A stretch of 36,153 nt of DNA from DATCDE01 sp038252405 (GTDB lineage Bacteria > Actinomycetota > Actinomycetes > Prado026). The DNA lies in the NCBI GenBank assembly GCA_038252405.1, contig JBBSAJ010000029.1:1-36153 (forward strand), in the 5' to 3' direction. Shown here piece after piece: positions 13,807 through 22,171 of the stretch. Below the pieces are notes generated by a model, which saw only the letters and a list, made by a program, of their open reading frames with translations, was not told the origin of the DNA and did not search any database. Every line of letters starts with the position of its first letter. The stretch's first letter is position 1. The position numbers and the translations under genes were made by a program.

Positions 13807-14747
13807 CTCACCCGGGCCAGGTCCGCGGCGCCGACGAGCCCGGCCTCGTTGCCGAGCTCGGCCGCGACGATCTCGGGGAACGGGCGGATGCCCGCCCCCA
13901 CGAGATAGGTGCGGTAGGCGTCGCGGGCCGGGCCGAGCAGCAGCTCACCGGCCTCGGACACACCCCCACCGATCACGAAGCAGCCCGGGTCGAGGACCGC
14001 GGCCAGCTCGGCCAGGCCACGCCCGAGCCACTGGCCGATCTCCGAGAACGCGGCCAGCGCCACCGGGTCACCGCCCTCGGCGGCCAGGCTGATGTGCTTG
14101 CCGGACACGCCCTCCGGCGTCTCGTCGCCCAGGGACAGCAGCAGCTGCGCCCCGGCCCGGTCCTCGGCGGCCCGGGTGCGGGCCTCCCGCAGCAGCGCGT
14201 TGCCGCTGGCGTACTGCTCCCAGCAGCCGCGCCGGCCGCACGCACACAGCCGCCCTCCGGACTCGAGGACCAGGTGGCCGATCTCGCCGGCCAGGCCGAA
14301 CCGGCCGCGGCGCAGCGTCCCTCCCAGGACCAGCCCGCCACCGATCCCGGTGCCGACCGTCACCACGACGACCTCGTCGCGGCCGCGGGCCGCCCCGAAC
14401 CGGTACTCGGCCCAGGCCGCCGCGTTGGCGTCGTTCTCGACGACGACCGGCAGTCCGGTCAGCCCGGCCAGCTGGGCTCCCAGCGGCAGGTCGTGCCAGG
14501 CCAGGTTGGGCGCGAACCGGACCACCGAGCGGGTCTCGTCGACCAGCCCGGGGGCCCCCACGCCCACCGCGACCACCGGGTAGGTCTCGGCCAGCTCGGA
14601 CACCAGCTCGGCGATCACCTGCTCGGTCGCACCGGTCTGCTGGGCCGCGCTGGACCGACGGCGCCGGACCAGCACCACGCCGTCCTCGTCCACGACGCCG
14701 GCGGCGACCTTGGTGCCGCCGACGTCCACTCCCACGGTGAGGCTCAT
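13803..14747 (-). CDS. glk: ROK-family glucokinase
   Basis: Phosphorylates glucose to glucose 6-phosphate. In actinomycetes this enzyme type also takes part in carbon catabolite repression. The 314 residues show the ATP loop VGVDVGGTKVAAGVVDEDG, APGLVDE, the substrate site VENDANAAAWAEYRFG, GTGIGGGLVLGG, and the ROK signature GEIGHLVL followed by the zinc motif CACGRRGCWEQYASG. The ATG overlaps the stop of the upstream Cys-rich protein gene in an ATGA. That gene in turn overlaps the ArsA-like gene, so the three are one translationally coupled unit. No helix-turn-helix is present at the N-terminus, so it is a kinase and not a ROK repressor. Confidence 0.93.
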   Translation of the reverse strand: MSLTVGVDVGGTKVAAGVVDEDGVVLVRRRRSSAAQQTGATEQVIAELVSELAETYPVVAVGVGAPGLVDETRSVVRFAPNLAWHDLPLGAQLAGLTGLPVVVENDANAAAWAEYRFGAARGRDEVVVVTVGTGIGGGLVLGGTLRRGRFGLAGEIGHLVLESGGRLCACGRRGCWEQYASGNALLREARTRAAEDRAGAQLLLSLGDETPEGVSGKHISLAAEGGDPVALAAFSEIGQWLGRGLAELAAVLDPGCFVIGGGVSEAGELLLGPARDAYRTYLVGAGIRPFPEIVAAELGNEAGLVGAADLARVS

Positions 14748-15085
14748 CCGATGTCGATCCGTTCGACGGGGGCCGCCCGGCGCGCCGACCACTCACGCTC
14801 GTGGGCGACGACGGCGGCTCGGACGGCGGCCAGCAGCGACGCAGCAGCGTCCGCGAGGTGCTCGGCGACCTCGGGCCGGGTGGCCCGCACCAGCCCGATC
14901 AGCTGGCAGACCGGGCACAGCTGGCACTCCGCCGAGCCGGTCGCGATGTGCTCCCCGACGGAGGTCGCCCCGCTCCCGGCGCTGCGCTTGGCCCAGTCCT
15001 GCACGGCCTCGAACAGCCGGGCGGCCTCCTCGGCGGCACTGCCGAGACCCGGACCGGGCGCGGCGCCGCTGCTCGGGGTGGTCAC
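14744..15085 (-). CDS. Small Cys-motif protein upstream of glucokinase (DUF5304-like)
   Basis: A 113-residue protein of unknown activity. The first half is helical (SAAEEAARLFEAVQDWAKRS) and a compact CQLCPVCQLI motif lies near the middle, likely a metal or structural site. A second helix follows (RPEVAEHLADAAASLLAAVRAAVVAHEREW). Position and size recall SCO2127, the gene before glucokinase in Streptomyces coelicolor that has been linked to glucose repression. That assignment is from memory and synteny. The GTG start overlaps the ArsA-like gene's stop (GTGA), and its own stop overlaps the glk ATG. Confidence 0.7.
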   Translation of the reverse strand: MTTPSSGAAPGPGLGSAAEEAARLFEAVQDWAKRSAGSGATSVGEHIATGSAECQLCPVCQLIGLVRATRPEVAEHLADAAASLLAAVRAAVVAHEREWSARRAAPVERIDIG

Positions 15086-16269
15086 AGGCCCATCCACAGC
15101 GCCGGGTCCGGCTCGAACCTGATCCGTAGCCGGCCGTCCCGCAGCGCGGCCCCCACGACCGTGCAGCGACGCAGCGCGCTCGGCAGGGCGAGCACCCGCC
15201 GCGAGGAGCCCACCGTGACGATCAGCTCGTCGCCCTTGCGGACCAGCCCGGTGTCCGCCTTGTCGGCGAACGGCAGCGCCAGCGAGAGCACGAACTCCTC
15301 CCCCGACCGCTCGACGGTCAGCAGCTCGGGCAGGACCGGCTCGGCGAACGCGTCGACGTCCGCGCCATACGCCGCCTCCGCGAACTCGACCAGCGCGCGC
15401 AACCCCACCGGCTCGCTGGCCTGGTAGGGCGAGCGGTACACCGGCAGTGGCCCGAACGACGCCTCGATCTCGGCCAGCTGCTCGCCCTGCGCCCGCACCC
15501 ACTGCTGCCGCCACGGGTCCGCGCCGTCGGCCGGGAAGACCCGGTTGGCGACCACCGCGTCCACCGTGTAGCCGTGCAGGGACAGCGAGGTCAGGGTGCG
15601 CCGGGCCTCGGCCACGACGACCGACTCGGGGGTGAGGACCAGCCGGACCGACGTGGCCGGGTCGGTGAGCACTTCGCGCACCTCGCCCAGCTCGGTGTGC
15701 AGCCGCTCGACAGCGTCGAAGACCTTGTCCCGGGGCATCGGGACGCCGGCCACCCGCCCGAGCACCGGCCGCAGCGACCGGACCACCCGCCGCTCCATGG
15801 GGAACACCCGGTCCATGTACCAGCCGAGCGCCTCCGGCAGGGCCAGCAGCCGCAGCGTCTCGGCCGTGGGTGCGCAGTCGACGACCACGAGGTCCCAGCG
15901 GCCCGAGCGCACCTGGTCGCGCACCTCGAGCAGCGCGAGGACCTCCTCGGCGCCCGGCAGCATGGTCAGCTCCTCGGCCTCGATCGGGTCGACCCCGGCG
16001 GTGTCCAGGACGGCGAGCAGGTACTCCTGGATCTCCCGCCAGCTGCTCTCGAAGCGGCGCTGCACGTCGACCTGCTGGCCGAACAGCCCGTCGGCCAGCT
16101 CGGTGGGCTCGCCGCCGATGGGCGCGTCGAGCGCGTCGGCCAGCGAGTGGGCCGCGTCGGTGGACAGCACGAGGGTCTTCAGCCCGCGCGAGGCGGCCAG
16201 CGCAGCCGTGCCAGCGGCGGCGGTGGTCTTCCCGACCCCGCCCTTGCCGGTGAACAGCAGGACACGCAT
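15082..16269 (-). CDS. ArsA/Get3-like P-loop ATPase (Rv2184c type)
   Basis: A 395-residue ATPase with the deviant Walker A of the SIMIBI class, LLFTGKGGVGKTTAAAGTAA (residues 4-23), and the switch segment LSTDAAHSLADAL. It also has VVVDCAPTAETLRLL (Walker B) and VVANRVFPADG. The C-terminal part (about 300-395) is a small beta-rich domain with VGSSRRVLALPSALRR and IRFEPDPALW, like the alpha-crystallin-type domain found on many bacterial ArsA homologues. There are no arsR, arsB or arsD genes, so arsenite export is unlikely. It matches Rv2184c by position and form; the role is unknown. TAGCGT lies 8 bases before the ATG. Confidence 0.88.
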   Translation of the reverse strand: MRVLLFTGKGGVGKTTAAAGTAALAASRGLKTLVLSTDAAHSLADALDAPIGGEPTELADGLFGQQVDVQRRFESSWREIQEYLLAVLDTAGVDPIEAEELTMLPGAEEVLALLEVRDQVRSGRWDLVVVDCAPTAETLRLLALPEALGWYMDRVFPMERRVVRSLRPVLGRVAGVPMPRDKVFDAVERLHTELGEVREVLTDPATSVRLVLTPESVVVAEARRTLTSLSLHGYTVDAVVANRVFPADGADPWRQQWVRAQGEQLAEIEASFGPLPVYRSPYQASEPVGLRALVEFAEAAYGADVDAFAEPVLPELLTVERSGEEFVLSLALPFADKADTGLVRKGDELIVTVGSSRRVLALPSALRRCTVVGAALRDGRLRIRFEPDPALWMGL

Positions 16270-16305
16270 GGGGCCCCACGCTACCGGTCGGCGGGGCCGG
16301 TGGGA

Positions 16306-16740
16306 TCAGCCCTCGACGCGCTGCTTGAGCCCCTTGAGCGCCCGGTCGATGATCACTTTCTCGGCCTTGCGCTTGATCATGCCGATCATCGGGATCTTGA
16401 CGTCCACCGACAGCCGGTAGGACACCTCGGTCCCGCCGTCGACGGCGCCGAGCAGGTACACGCCGTCCATGGTCTTGAGGATCTCGCCGCGGACCAGGCT
16501 CCAGCGCAGCTCGGTGTCGCTGACCCAGTCGTACTCCAGGACGTAGTCGTCCTTGATCGCGCCGGCGTCCAGGATGAAGCGGACCTCTGCGGGCAGGTCG
16601 GTGTCCTCGAAGATGCTGAGCACCTCGACGAGCTTCACCTCGTCGTTCCACTCGGGGTAGGACTCGAAGTCGGTGATCACGCCCATCACGTCGCCCGTCG
16701 AGGCGGCGACGACGATGCTCGACTCGGTCTGGTCCGCCAT
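16306..16740 (-). CDS. SRPBCC (START/polyketide-cyclase-like) protein, Rv2185c type
   Basis: A 144-residue helix-grip protein. It has the usual order: IVVAASTGDVMGVITDFESYPEWNDEVKLVEVL at the start, an antiparallel sheet with YVLEYDWVSDTELRWSLVRGEILKTMDGVYLLG, and a C-terminal helix MIKRKAEKVIIDRALKGLKQRVE. The domain binds hydrophobic ligands in a deep cavity; the ligand here is unknown. GGAGG and AGGAG lie upstream of ATG 16740. It lies immediately upstream of the ArsA-like gene, as in mycobacteria, suggesting a conserved pairing. Together with the gene at 17255-17716 there are two SRPBCC proteins in this run. Confidence 0.88.
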   Translation of the reverse strand: MADQTESSIVVAASTGDVMGVITDFESYPEWNDEVKLVEVLSIFEDTDLPAEVRFILDAGAIKDDYVLEYDWVSDTELRWSLVRGEILKTMDGVYLLGAVDGGTEVSYRLSVDVKIPMIGMIKRKAEKVIIDRALKGLKQRVEG

Positions 16741-16812
16741 GCTCCTGCGCCCTCCGGCTCATCGGTGGCCCGCAGCCTAGCCTCCCTCACCCCTCCTCGA
16801 AGAGGGGCAGGG

Positions 16813-17268
16813 TCAGCCGAAGAGGGTGCCGAGGACCAGCATCGAGATCAGTCCGATGGCCGTGATCAGCACCATCCCGCCGGCGATCACCACGGTCTTG
16901 GACGACTTGGTGCTCAGCCGTCCCGGGAGCTCGTTGAGGAGCGGGTCGGTGTGCTCGGCCGCCAGGAGGGCGAACATCGCGTCGATGTCGACGTCCTCGA
17001 GGGACTGCACCGGAGGCGCTGGCTCGGCGAGATCAGCCACCTCGACCCGCTCGGCGGTCTCGGCCGACTCCATGGTCTGCACGGACGCGCCACGGGCGTG
17101 CCGGGCATGCCGACGGTGTCCGGGAGCCGGCTCGACCGGCACCGGGACCGGCTGTGCGACCGGCCGCTCCTCCGGGGGCCGCAGGTCGGCGTGGCACAGC
17201 GTGCACCAGGACGAGCCCGCCCGCACCAGGGCGCTGCACTGCGGGCAGCGTGGATCAGTCACCCTCAC
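16813..17268 (-). CDS. Zinc-ribbon protein with C-terminal membrane anchor (unknown function)
   Basis: A 151-residue protein with an N-terminal zinc ribbon (CPQC at about 8-11 and CTLC at about 22-25). A Pro/Val-rich and His/Arg-rich linker follows, then a helical segment LEDVDIDAMFALLAAEHTDPLLNELPG (about 91-117). One hydrophobic segment VVIAGGMVLITAIGLISMLVLGTLFG ends the protein, so it is tail-anchored. GTG 17268 is used; GTG 17262 is an in-frame alternative. It overlaps the end of the upstream SRPBCC gene by up to 14 bases. Tail-anchored proteins are clients of Get3 in eukaryotes, and an ArsA/Get3-like ATPase is encoded about 0.5 kb downstream. A link is only a speculation. Confidence 0.75.
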   Translation of the reverse strand: MRVTDPRCPQCSALVRAGSSWCTLCHADLRPPEERPVAQPVPVPVEPAPGHRRHARHARGASVQTMESAETAERVEVADLAEPAPPVQSLEDVDIDAMFALLAAEHTDPLLNELPGRLSTKSSKTVVIAGGMVLITAIGLISMLVLGTLFG

Positions 17269-17716
17269 GGGTTAATGGTTCGGCAGCCTCGGGCGGCGGC
17301 TTGACCCCGGTCCGCGGGGTTCCGGGGGGCCGGCCGGCCTCCAGCTCGTCCTTGAGCGCGTTCACCGAGCGCTTCCACGCCAGCGCGTGCCGCCGGCGGA
17401 TCCGGTCGGCCAGCCGCGCCAGTTTCGCCGGATCGCCCTCGACCGCCTCGGTCCGGCTGCCGGGTCGGGTCGGGTCGGCCCGCAGGTAGTGGTGGACGAC
17501 GACGCCGTCACCGAACGGCTCCAGCCAGATCTCGGCCGACCCGATGAGGTGGCCGGTCACCGACCAGCGCACCCCCTGCGCACCGCGGTCCATGAACACG
17601 GTGAGCTGAAGGTCAGGCCACCAGTCGTGCCACCGCTGCGGTTGATGGACCACCGCGGCCAGCTCGCTCGGTGCGGCGACGATGAAGGTCTCGTCGATGA
17701 GGTCGACCCAGGGCAC
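17255..17716 (-). CDS. SRPBCC-like protein (polyketide cyclase/dehydrase fold)
   Basis: A 153-residue protein starting VPWVDLIDETFIVAAPSELA, with HQPQRWHDWWPDLQLTVFMDRGAQG, WSVTGHLIGSAEIWLEPFGDGVVVHHYLRAD and a C-terminal helix RLADRIRRRHALAWKRSVNALKDELE. This is the helix-grip layout. It appears to be the counterpart of a second START-like gene next to fadD15 in mycobacteria. The ligand is unknown. GTG 17716 has CATGCT 6 bases upstream, consistent with leaderless transcription divergent from fadD. Its last 14 bases overlap the start of the zinc-ribbon gene, so these belong to one operon. Confidence 0.8.
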   Translation of the reverse strand: MPWVDLIDETFIVAAPSELAAVVHQPQRWHDWWPDLQLTVFMDRGAQGVRWSVTGHLIGSAEIWLEPFGDGVVVHHYLRADPTRPGSRTEAVEGDPAKLARLADRIRRRHALAWKRSVNALKDELEAGRPPGTPRTGVKPPPEAAEPLTREGD

Positions 17717-17791
17717 GGCAAGAGCATGCCAGGCCGAGCCCGAGGCCCTAGTTTGGTGCGACCACGACAGCCCAATCGGGAGGCCGCGACC

Positions 17792-19582
17792 GTGCACGAG
17801 TTCAGCGTCCCCGCCGCAGCAGCGGTGCCCAGCGATCGCAACCTGTCTGACCTGGTGTACGGCAACGCCGTTCGCACCCCGCACCGGGTGCAGTTCCGGC
17901 GCAAGGTCGGCGACCGGTGGCAGGACGTCACCTCGCGGCAGTTCCTGACCGAGGTGACCGACCTGGCGAAGGGGCTGATGGCCTCGGGGGTCGGCCCCGG
18001 CGACCGGGTGGGCATCATGTCCCGCACCCGCTACGAGTGGACCCTCGCCGACTTCGCGCTGTGGGCCGCCGGCGCGGTGCCGGTGCCGATCTACGAGACC
18101 TCCTCGGCCGAGCAGGTGGAGTGGATCCTGGCCGACTCCGGCGCGGTCGGCTGCTTCGTCGAGCACGAGGAGCACGAGCGGACGGTCACCGAGGTGTTGG
18201 CCGCGGTCCCCAACGTCCGCAGCGTGTGGCGGATCGACTCGGGCGCGATCGACGTGCTGGTTCGCTCGGGGGCCGAGCTGCCCGACGCCGACGTCGAGGA
18301 GCGCCGACGCACGCTGACAGCCGACAGCCTGGCCACTTTGATCTACACCTCCGGGACCACCGGTCGACCCAAGGGCTGCGAGCTGACCCACCGCAACATG
18401 CTGGCCGACGTGACCAACGTCGTCGCCGGTCTCGGCGAGGTCTTCGGGCCCGGCAAGTCGACGCTGCTGTTCATCCCGCTGGCGCACGTGTTCGGCCGGC
18501 TGATCCAGGTGGGCTGCGTCCATGCCGGGGTCGTCCTCGGTCACACCGCGGACGCCGCCGCGCTGCTGGACGACCTGGCCAGCTTCCGGCCGACGTTCAT
18601 CCTCTCCGTGCCTCGCGTGTTCGAGAAGGTCTACAACGGCGCCCAGGCCAAGGCCACCGCCGAGGGCAAGGGCAGGATCTTCGAGCGGGCCGCGGCCGTC
18701 GCCGTCGCCCACAGCGAGGGGCTGGACTCCGGCGGCCCAGGCCTTGGGGTCCGACTGCAGCACGGGCTGTTCGACCGGCTCGTCTACAGCAAGCTGCGGG
18801 AGCGCATGGGCGGACGGATCGAGTACGCCGTGTCGGGCGGCGCACCGCTGGGTGCCCGGCTGGGCCACTTCTTCCGCGGCGCCGGGATCACCATCCTGGA
18901 GGGCTACGGCCTCACCGAGACCTCGGCGGGCGCCACCATCAACCGGCCGGACGCGGTCCGGGTCGGCTCGGTCGGGCAGCCGATCCCCGGCGGGTCGGTG
19001 CGGATCGCCGAGGACGGCGAGATCCTGCTCAAGGGCGACCACGTGTTCGTCGGCTACTGGCGCAACGAGACGGCGACCAAGGAGGCCCTCGAACCGGACG
19101 GCTGGTTCCACACCGGCGACATCGGCCGGCTCGACGACGACGGCTTCCTGTTCATCACCGGACGCAAGAAGGAGCTCATCGTCACCGCTGGGGGCAAGAA
19201 CGTGGCCCCCGCGGTGCTCGAGGACCGGCTGCGGGCGCATCCGCTGATCAGCCACTGCATGGTCGTGGGCGACCGCCAGCCGTTCATCGCGGCCCTGGTG
19301 ACCCTCGACGCCGAGTCGCTGCCCGGCTGGCTGACCGCCCACGGCAAGCCGGCGGAGCTGCCCATGGCCGCGGCTGTAAAGGACCCGGACGTGCAGGCCG
19401 CCGTCCAGGCCGCCGTGGACGACGCCAACAAGGCGGTCTCGCACGCCGAGGCGATCAAGAAGTTCAGCATCCTCAGCGAGGACTTCGCCGAGGCGAACGG
19501 GCAGCTCACGCCCACCCTGAAGCTGCGCCGCACGGTCGTCATGGAGCACTTCGCCCCCGAGATCGCTGCGCTGTACGACTGA
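17792..19582 (+). CDS. fadD15: Long-chain-fatty-acid--CoA ligase (FadD15 type)
   Basis: Activates fatty acids to acyl-CoA through acyl-AMP. The 596 residues carry the AMP-binding signature LIYTSGTTGRPKGCELTH (about 183-200), the A4/A5 region VSGGAPLGARLGHFFRGAGI then ILEGYGLTETSAGATIN, WFHTGDIGRLDDDGFLFITGRKKELIVTAGGKNVAP, and the late Lys in NGQLTPTLKLRR. The length and the VYNGAQAKATAEGKG region place it with AMP-dependent synthetases of the FadD15 group. GGGAGG (17778-17783) lies 8 bases before GTG 17792. Synteny with pimB and the SRPBCC genes matches Rv2187. It may feed acyl-CoA to the nearby acyltransferase. Confidence 0.92.
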   Translation: MHEFSVPAAAAVPSDRNLSDLVYGNAVRTPHRVQFRRKVGDRWQDVTSRQFLTEVTDLAKGLMASGVGPGDRVGIMSRTRYEWTLADFALWAAGAVPVPIYETSSAEQVEWILADSGAVGCFVEHEEHERTVTEVLAAVPNVRSVWRIDSGAIDVLVRSGAELPDADVEERRRTLTADSLATLIYTSGTTGRPKGCELTHRNMLADVTNVVAGLGEVFGPGKSTLLFIPLAHVFGRLIQVGCVHAGVVLGHTADAAALLDDLASFRPTFILSVPRVFEKVYNGAQAKATAEGKGRIFERAAAVAVAHSEGLDSGGPGLGVRLQHGLFDRLVYSKLRERMGGRIEYAVSGGAPLGARLGHFFRGAGITILEGYGLTETSAGATINRPDAVRVGSVGQPIPGGSVRIAEDGEILLKGDHVFVGYWRNETATKEALEPDGWFHTGDIGRLDDDGFLFITGRKKELIVTAGGKNVAPAVLEDRLRAHPLISHCMVVGDRQPFIAALVTLDAESLPGWLTAHGKPAELPMAAAVKDPDVQAAVQAAVDDANKAVSHAEAIKKFSILSEDFAEANGQLTPTLKLRRTVVMEHFAPEIAALYD

Positions 19583-19625
19583 CCGGTCGTGGCGATCGAC
19601 CGCCCAGATGTGCGACCGTCGGGAC

Positions 19626-21260
19626 ATGTACCTGCGCAGCCAGCTGGTGGGACCACGCGGTTTCGTGACCGCCCTGCGGGCCGGCTTGTACGTCCTGCTG
19701 TGCACGGTGCTGCTGATGCTCGGCGGCTTCCGCCACTGGTGGCCGGCGCTGCTCGCGCTCTCCGTGATTGCGATCCTGGCCACCGTCAGCACGCTGCACT
19801 CGACCGTGCGGATCGGTCCGGCCGTGGAGTTCGGGGCCGCGGCACTGGTCATCGGGTTGTCCGAGCCGCACGGCGCCGCGCTGCTGCCCTACCTGCTCGC
19901 CCCAGCGGTGGAGGCCGGGCTGCTGTGGGGCGTCGGGCCGACCGTCTCGACGGTCGGGATCGGCACCGTCGTGCTCGCGACGAGCGCCCTGGCCGCCGGC
20001 CCGGACCCGCGTCCGTTCGCGGCGTACACCGCGCAGTGGCTCGTCTTGTCCCTGGTGGCCGGGCTGCTCGCGGCGTGGGCCCGCAAGCTGGGCAGCGAGG
20101 AGCAGACGACGTCCGGACAGGCGTCGTACGAGTCGGCCTACCGGCTGCTGTCGCAGCTGCGGGCCGTGTCCCGCCAGCTCGCGGGCGGCCTGGACGCCTA
20201 CTCGCTGGGGCAGGCCACCTTGGAGAACGTGCGCAGCTCGGCGCCGAACTCCTGCTCCGCGCTGTTCGTGCGCTCCGAGGGCGGCCGGCTGGTCCCGCTG
20301 GCCTTCGGCAGCACCACCCAGGTGGACTGGCAGCCGTCCATCGACGATGACTCCGCCTGGGCGGAGGCCTGGAGCAGCGGGCGCCCAACCCGTCAGTCCG
20401 GCATGTTCTCCGGCGGCCAAGAGGGCTACTCGGCCGTCATCCCGCTGCGCGTCGGCGTCCGGGTCATCGGCGTGGTCGGCCTGGAACGGCCCGAGGCGCC
20501 GTTCGCGCCCTCCGAGCTGAGGGAGGCCGAGGACGTGGTCGCGGAGGCGTCGCTGCGGATCGAGACCGCGCTGCTGTTCGCCGAGGTGCGCCAGATCGCC
20601 ACCGCCGAGGAGCGCCGCCGGGTGGCCCGCGAGATCCACGACGGCATCGCCCAGGAGCTGGCCTCGCTCGGCTACGTCATGGACGACATGGCCTACCGGG
20701 CGGGCACCGACGAACAGCGCCAGGCCCTGCAGAGCCTGCGCTCAGACCTCACCCGGATCATCTCCGAGCTCAGGCTGTCGATCTTCGACCTGCGCAGCGA
20801 GGTGCACGCGTCCACCGGCCTGGGTGCCGCCCTCTCCGACTACGTGCGCACGGTCGGAGCCAGTTCCGACCTGACCGTGCACCTGGTCCTGGACGAGTCC
20901 CCGCACCGGCTGCGCACCGAGGCGGAGGCCGAGCTCCTGCGCATCGCGCAGGAGGCCATCACGAACGTGCGCAAGCACGCCAGGGCCGAGAACCTGTGGG
21001 TGACCTGCCGGATCAGGCCGCCGAACGCGATGCTACGAATCGAGGACGACGGGCTCGGGTTGCGACGCGCGCGTGCCGACAGTTACGGCATGGAGATCAT
21101 GCGTGAGCGAGCCCGGCGGCTGGGCGCGGACCTGGTCGTGAGCGACCGGGACGGCGGAGGTACCGTCGTGTCGATGACGATGGGAGAGCCTCAGTCGGTG
21201 CCCCCGATCGAGTCGGCAAGTGCGGGAGGTGCCCATGTCCACGACAGTGCTGCTCATTGA
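19626..21260 (+). CDS. GAF-domain sensor histidine kinase (NarL-type system)
   Basis: A 544-residue kinase. Residues about 15-150 contain several hydrophobic segments (LYVLLCTVLLMLGG, ALLALSVIAILATV, AAALVIGLS, VSTVGIGTVVLATSAL, WLVLSLVAGLLAAWA), so it is membrane-embedded with little outside the membrane. A GAF-like domain spans about 175-320. The HisKA_3 dimerisation motif EERRRVAREIHDGIAQELASLGY carries the phospho-acceptor His338. The ATP domain shows EAITNVRKHARAENLWV and DDGLGLRRARADSYGMEIMRERA. ATG 19626 is used; ATG 19608 in the same frame is possible and neither has a convincing ribosome binding site. It overlaps the response regulator by 26 bases. The signal is unknown; the downstream Flp-like pilin is one candidate target. 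Confidence 0.9.
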   Translation: MYLRSQLVGPRGFVTALRAGLYVLLCTVLLMLGGFRHWWPALLALSVIAILATVSTLHSTVRIGPAVEFGAAALVIGLSEPHGAALLPYLLAPAVEAGLLWGVGPTVSTVGIGTVVLATSALAAGPDPRPFAAYTAQWLVLSLVAGLLAAWARKLGSEEQTTSGQASYESAYRLLSQLRAVSRQLAGGLDAYSLGQATLENVRSSAPNSCSALFVRSEGGRLVPLAFGSTTQVDWQPSIDDDSAWAEAWSSGRPTRQSGMFSGGQEGYSAVIPLRVGVRVIGVVGLERPEAPFAPSELREAEDVVAEASLRIETALLFAEVRQIATAEERRRVAREIHDGIAQELASLGYVMDDMAYRAGTDEQRQALQSLRSDLTRIISELRLSIFDLRSEVHASTGLGAALSDYVRTVGASSDLTVHLVLDESPHRLRTEAEAELLRIAQEAITNVRKHARAENLWVTCRIRPPNAMLRIEDDGLGLRRARADSYGMEIMRERARRLGADLVVSDRDGGGTVVSMTMGEPQSVPPIESASAGGAHVHDSAAH

Positions 21261-21882
21261 CGACCACGAGCTGATCCGGCAAGGGCTGCGCCGGGCGTTC
21301 GAGCGCAACGCGGACTTCGAGGTGGTCGGGGAGGCGGCATCGGTCGCCGAGGCGGCCCGCCAGCTCGCGGCGCTGCACCCGGACGTGATCGTCGTCGACG
21401 TCCGGCTGCCCGACGGCAGCGGACTGGACATCGTCAAGGTGGCCCGCCGCCAGCGGCCGGACCTCGGCATCGTCGTGCTGACCATGTACGCGGGCGACGA
21501 GCAGCTGTTCGGCGCCCTGGACTCCGGTGCGTCGGCGTTCGTGCCGAAGGACGCCCCGACCGACGACGTGCTGGCTGCCGCACGGCACGCCGCGGCATCG
21601 CCGCAGGCGTTCACTGCGCGAGACCTGTCCGAGGCGATGAAGCGGCGGCTGACCCCGACCGGCCCGCAGCTGTCCCCGCGCGAGAAGGAGGTGCTGCAGC
21701 TGCTCGCCGACGGCCTGGGGGTGGCGCCGATCTCGCGGCGGCTGTACATCAGCGAGTCGACGACGAAGACGCACATCTCCAAGCTCTACGAGAAGCTCGG
21801 GGCCGGGAACCGCGCCCAGGCGATCATGGCGGCCCTTCGGCTCGGCCTGATCAAGCAGGGCGAGGACCAGCCCACGGTGTAG
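21235..21882 (+). CDS. LuxR/NarL-family response regulator
   Basis: Partner of the preceding kinase. The receiver domain (about 1-120) has the acid pair Asp9-Asp10 in LLIDDHELIRQG, the phosphorylation site Asp55 in VIVVDVRLPDGSG, and the conserved Lys in FVPKDAP. A linker leads to the LuxR-type helix-turn-helix (about 145-205): LSPREKEVLQLLADGLGVAPISRRLYISESTTKTHISKLYEKLGAGNRAQAI. The product has 215 residues. GGGAGG at 21224-21229 sets the start at ATG 21235, within the end of the kinase gene. It should dimerise on DNA when phosphorylated; its regulon is unknown. Confidence 0.93.
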   Translation: MSTTVLLIDDHELIRQGLRRAFERNADFEVVGEAASVAEAARQLAALHPDVIVVDVRLPDGSGLDIVKVARRQRPDLGIVVLTMYAGDEQLFGALDSGASAFVPKDAPTDDVLAAARHAAASPQAFTARDLSEAMKRRLTPTGPQLSPREKEVLQLLADGLGVAPISRRLYISESTTKTHISKLYEKLGAGNRAQAIMAALRLGLIKQGEDQPTV

Positions 21883-22009
21883 CCCCGCCGTTCACCCGTT
21901 CGGTCGATGGAATCCGGCCGGCCAGTCGATGGCCACGCCCTCAGGACCCCGGGCAGGATCGCCCGGACAGGGCCACCGGGCGTCAGCCGATCCGAAACGG
22001 AGACCGCGC

Positions 22010-22171
22010 ATGGTTCGGGTGCGACGTTCTCGGCACGCGGGTCGGGGCAGGCGCTCCAGTGGCGCCACCGCCGTCCAGTACGTCCTGCTGCTCGCGGGCA
22101 TCGCCGCAGTCGTGGTGGCAGCCATCGTGATCTTCGGCGGGTTCCTCAGCGGGCACGCCAACGGCATGTAG
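22010..22171 (+). CDS. Flp/Fap-like class III pilin subunit (53 residues)
   Basis: A tiny membrane protein: basic N-terminal leader (MVRVRRSRHAGRGRRSS), then a Flp-type prepilin motif G-ATAVQYVLLLAGIAAVVVAAIVIFGGF and a short tail. In Flp prepilins the cleavage is after Gly and position +5 is Glu (ATAIEY-like); here position +5 is Gln. Leader length and hydrophobic core fit the family. CGGAGA lies about 7 bases before ATG 22010; an in-frame ATG at 21929 would give an atypically long leader. No tad/cpa assembly genes or prepilin peptidase lie in the window. The two-component system directly upstream may control it. The stop abuts the pimB stop tail to tail. Confidence 0.75.
   Translation: MVRVRRSRHAGRGRRSSGATAVQYVLLLAGIAAVVVAAIVIFGGFLSGHANGM

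Noticed and set aside
15082..16269. Arsenite efflux ATPase
   Set aside because: The P-loop fold is ArsA-like, but no arsR, arsB, arsC or arsD is present and the neighbourhood matches Rv2184c.
17717..19852. Long minus-strand open frame opposite fadD15
   Set aside because: Only its end (17255-17716) shows an SRPBCC pattern. The rest is antisense to fadD15, whose motifs are unmistakable.
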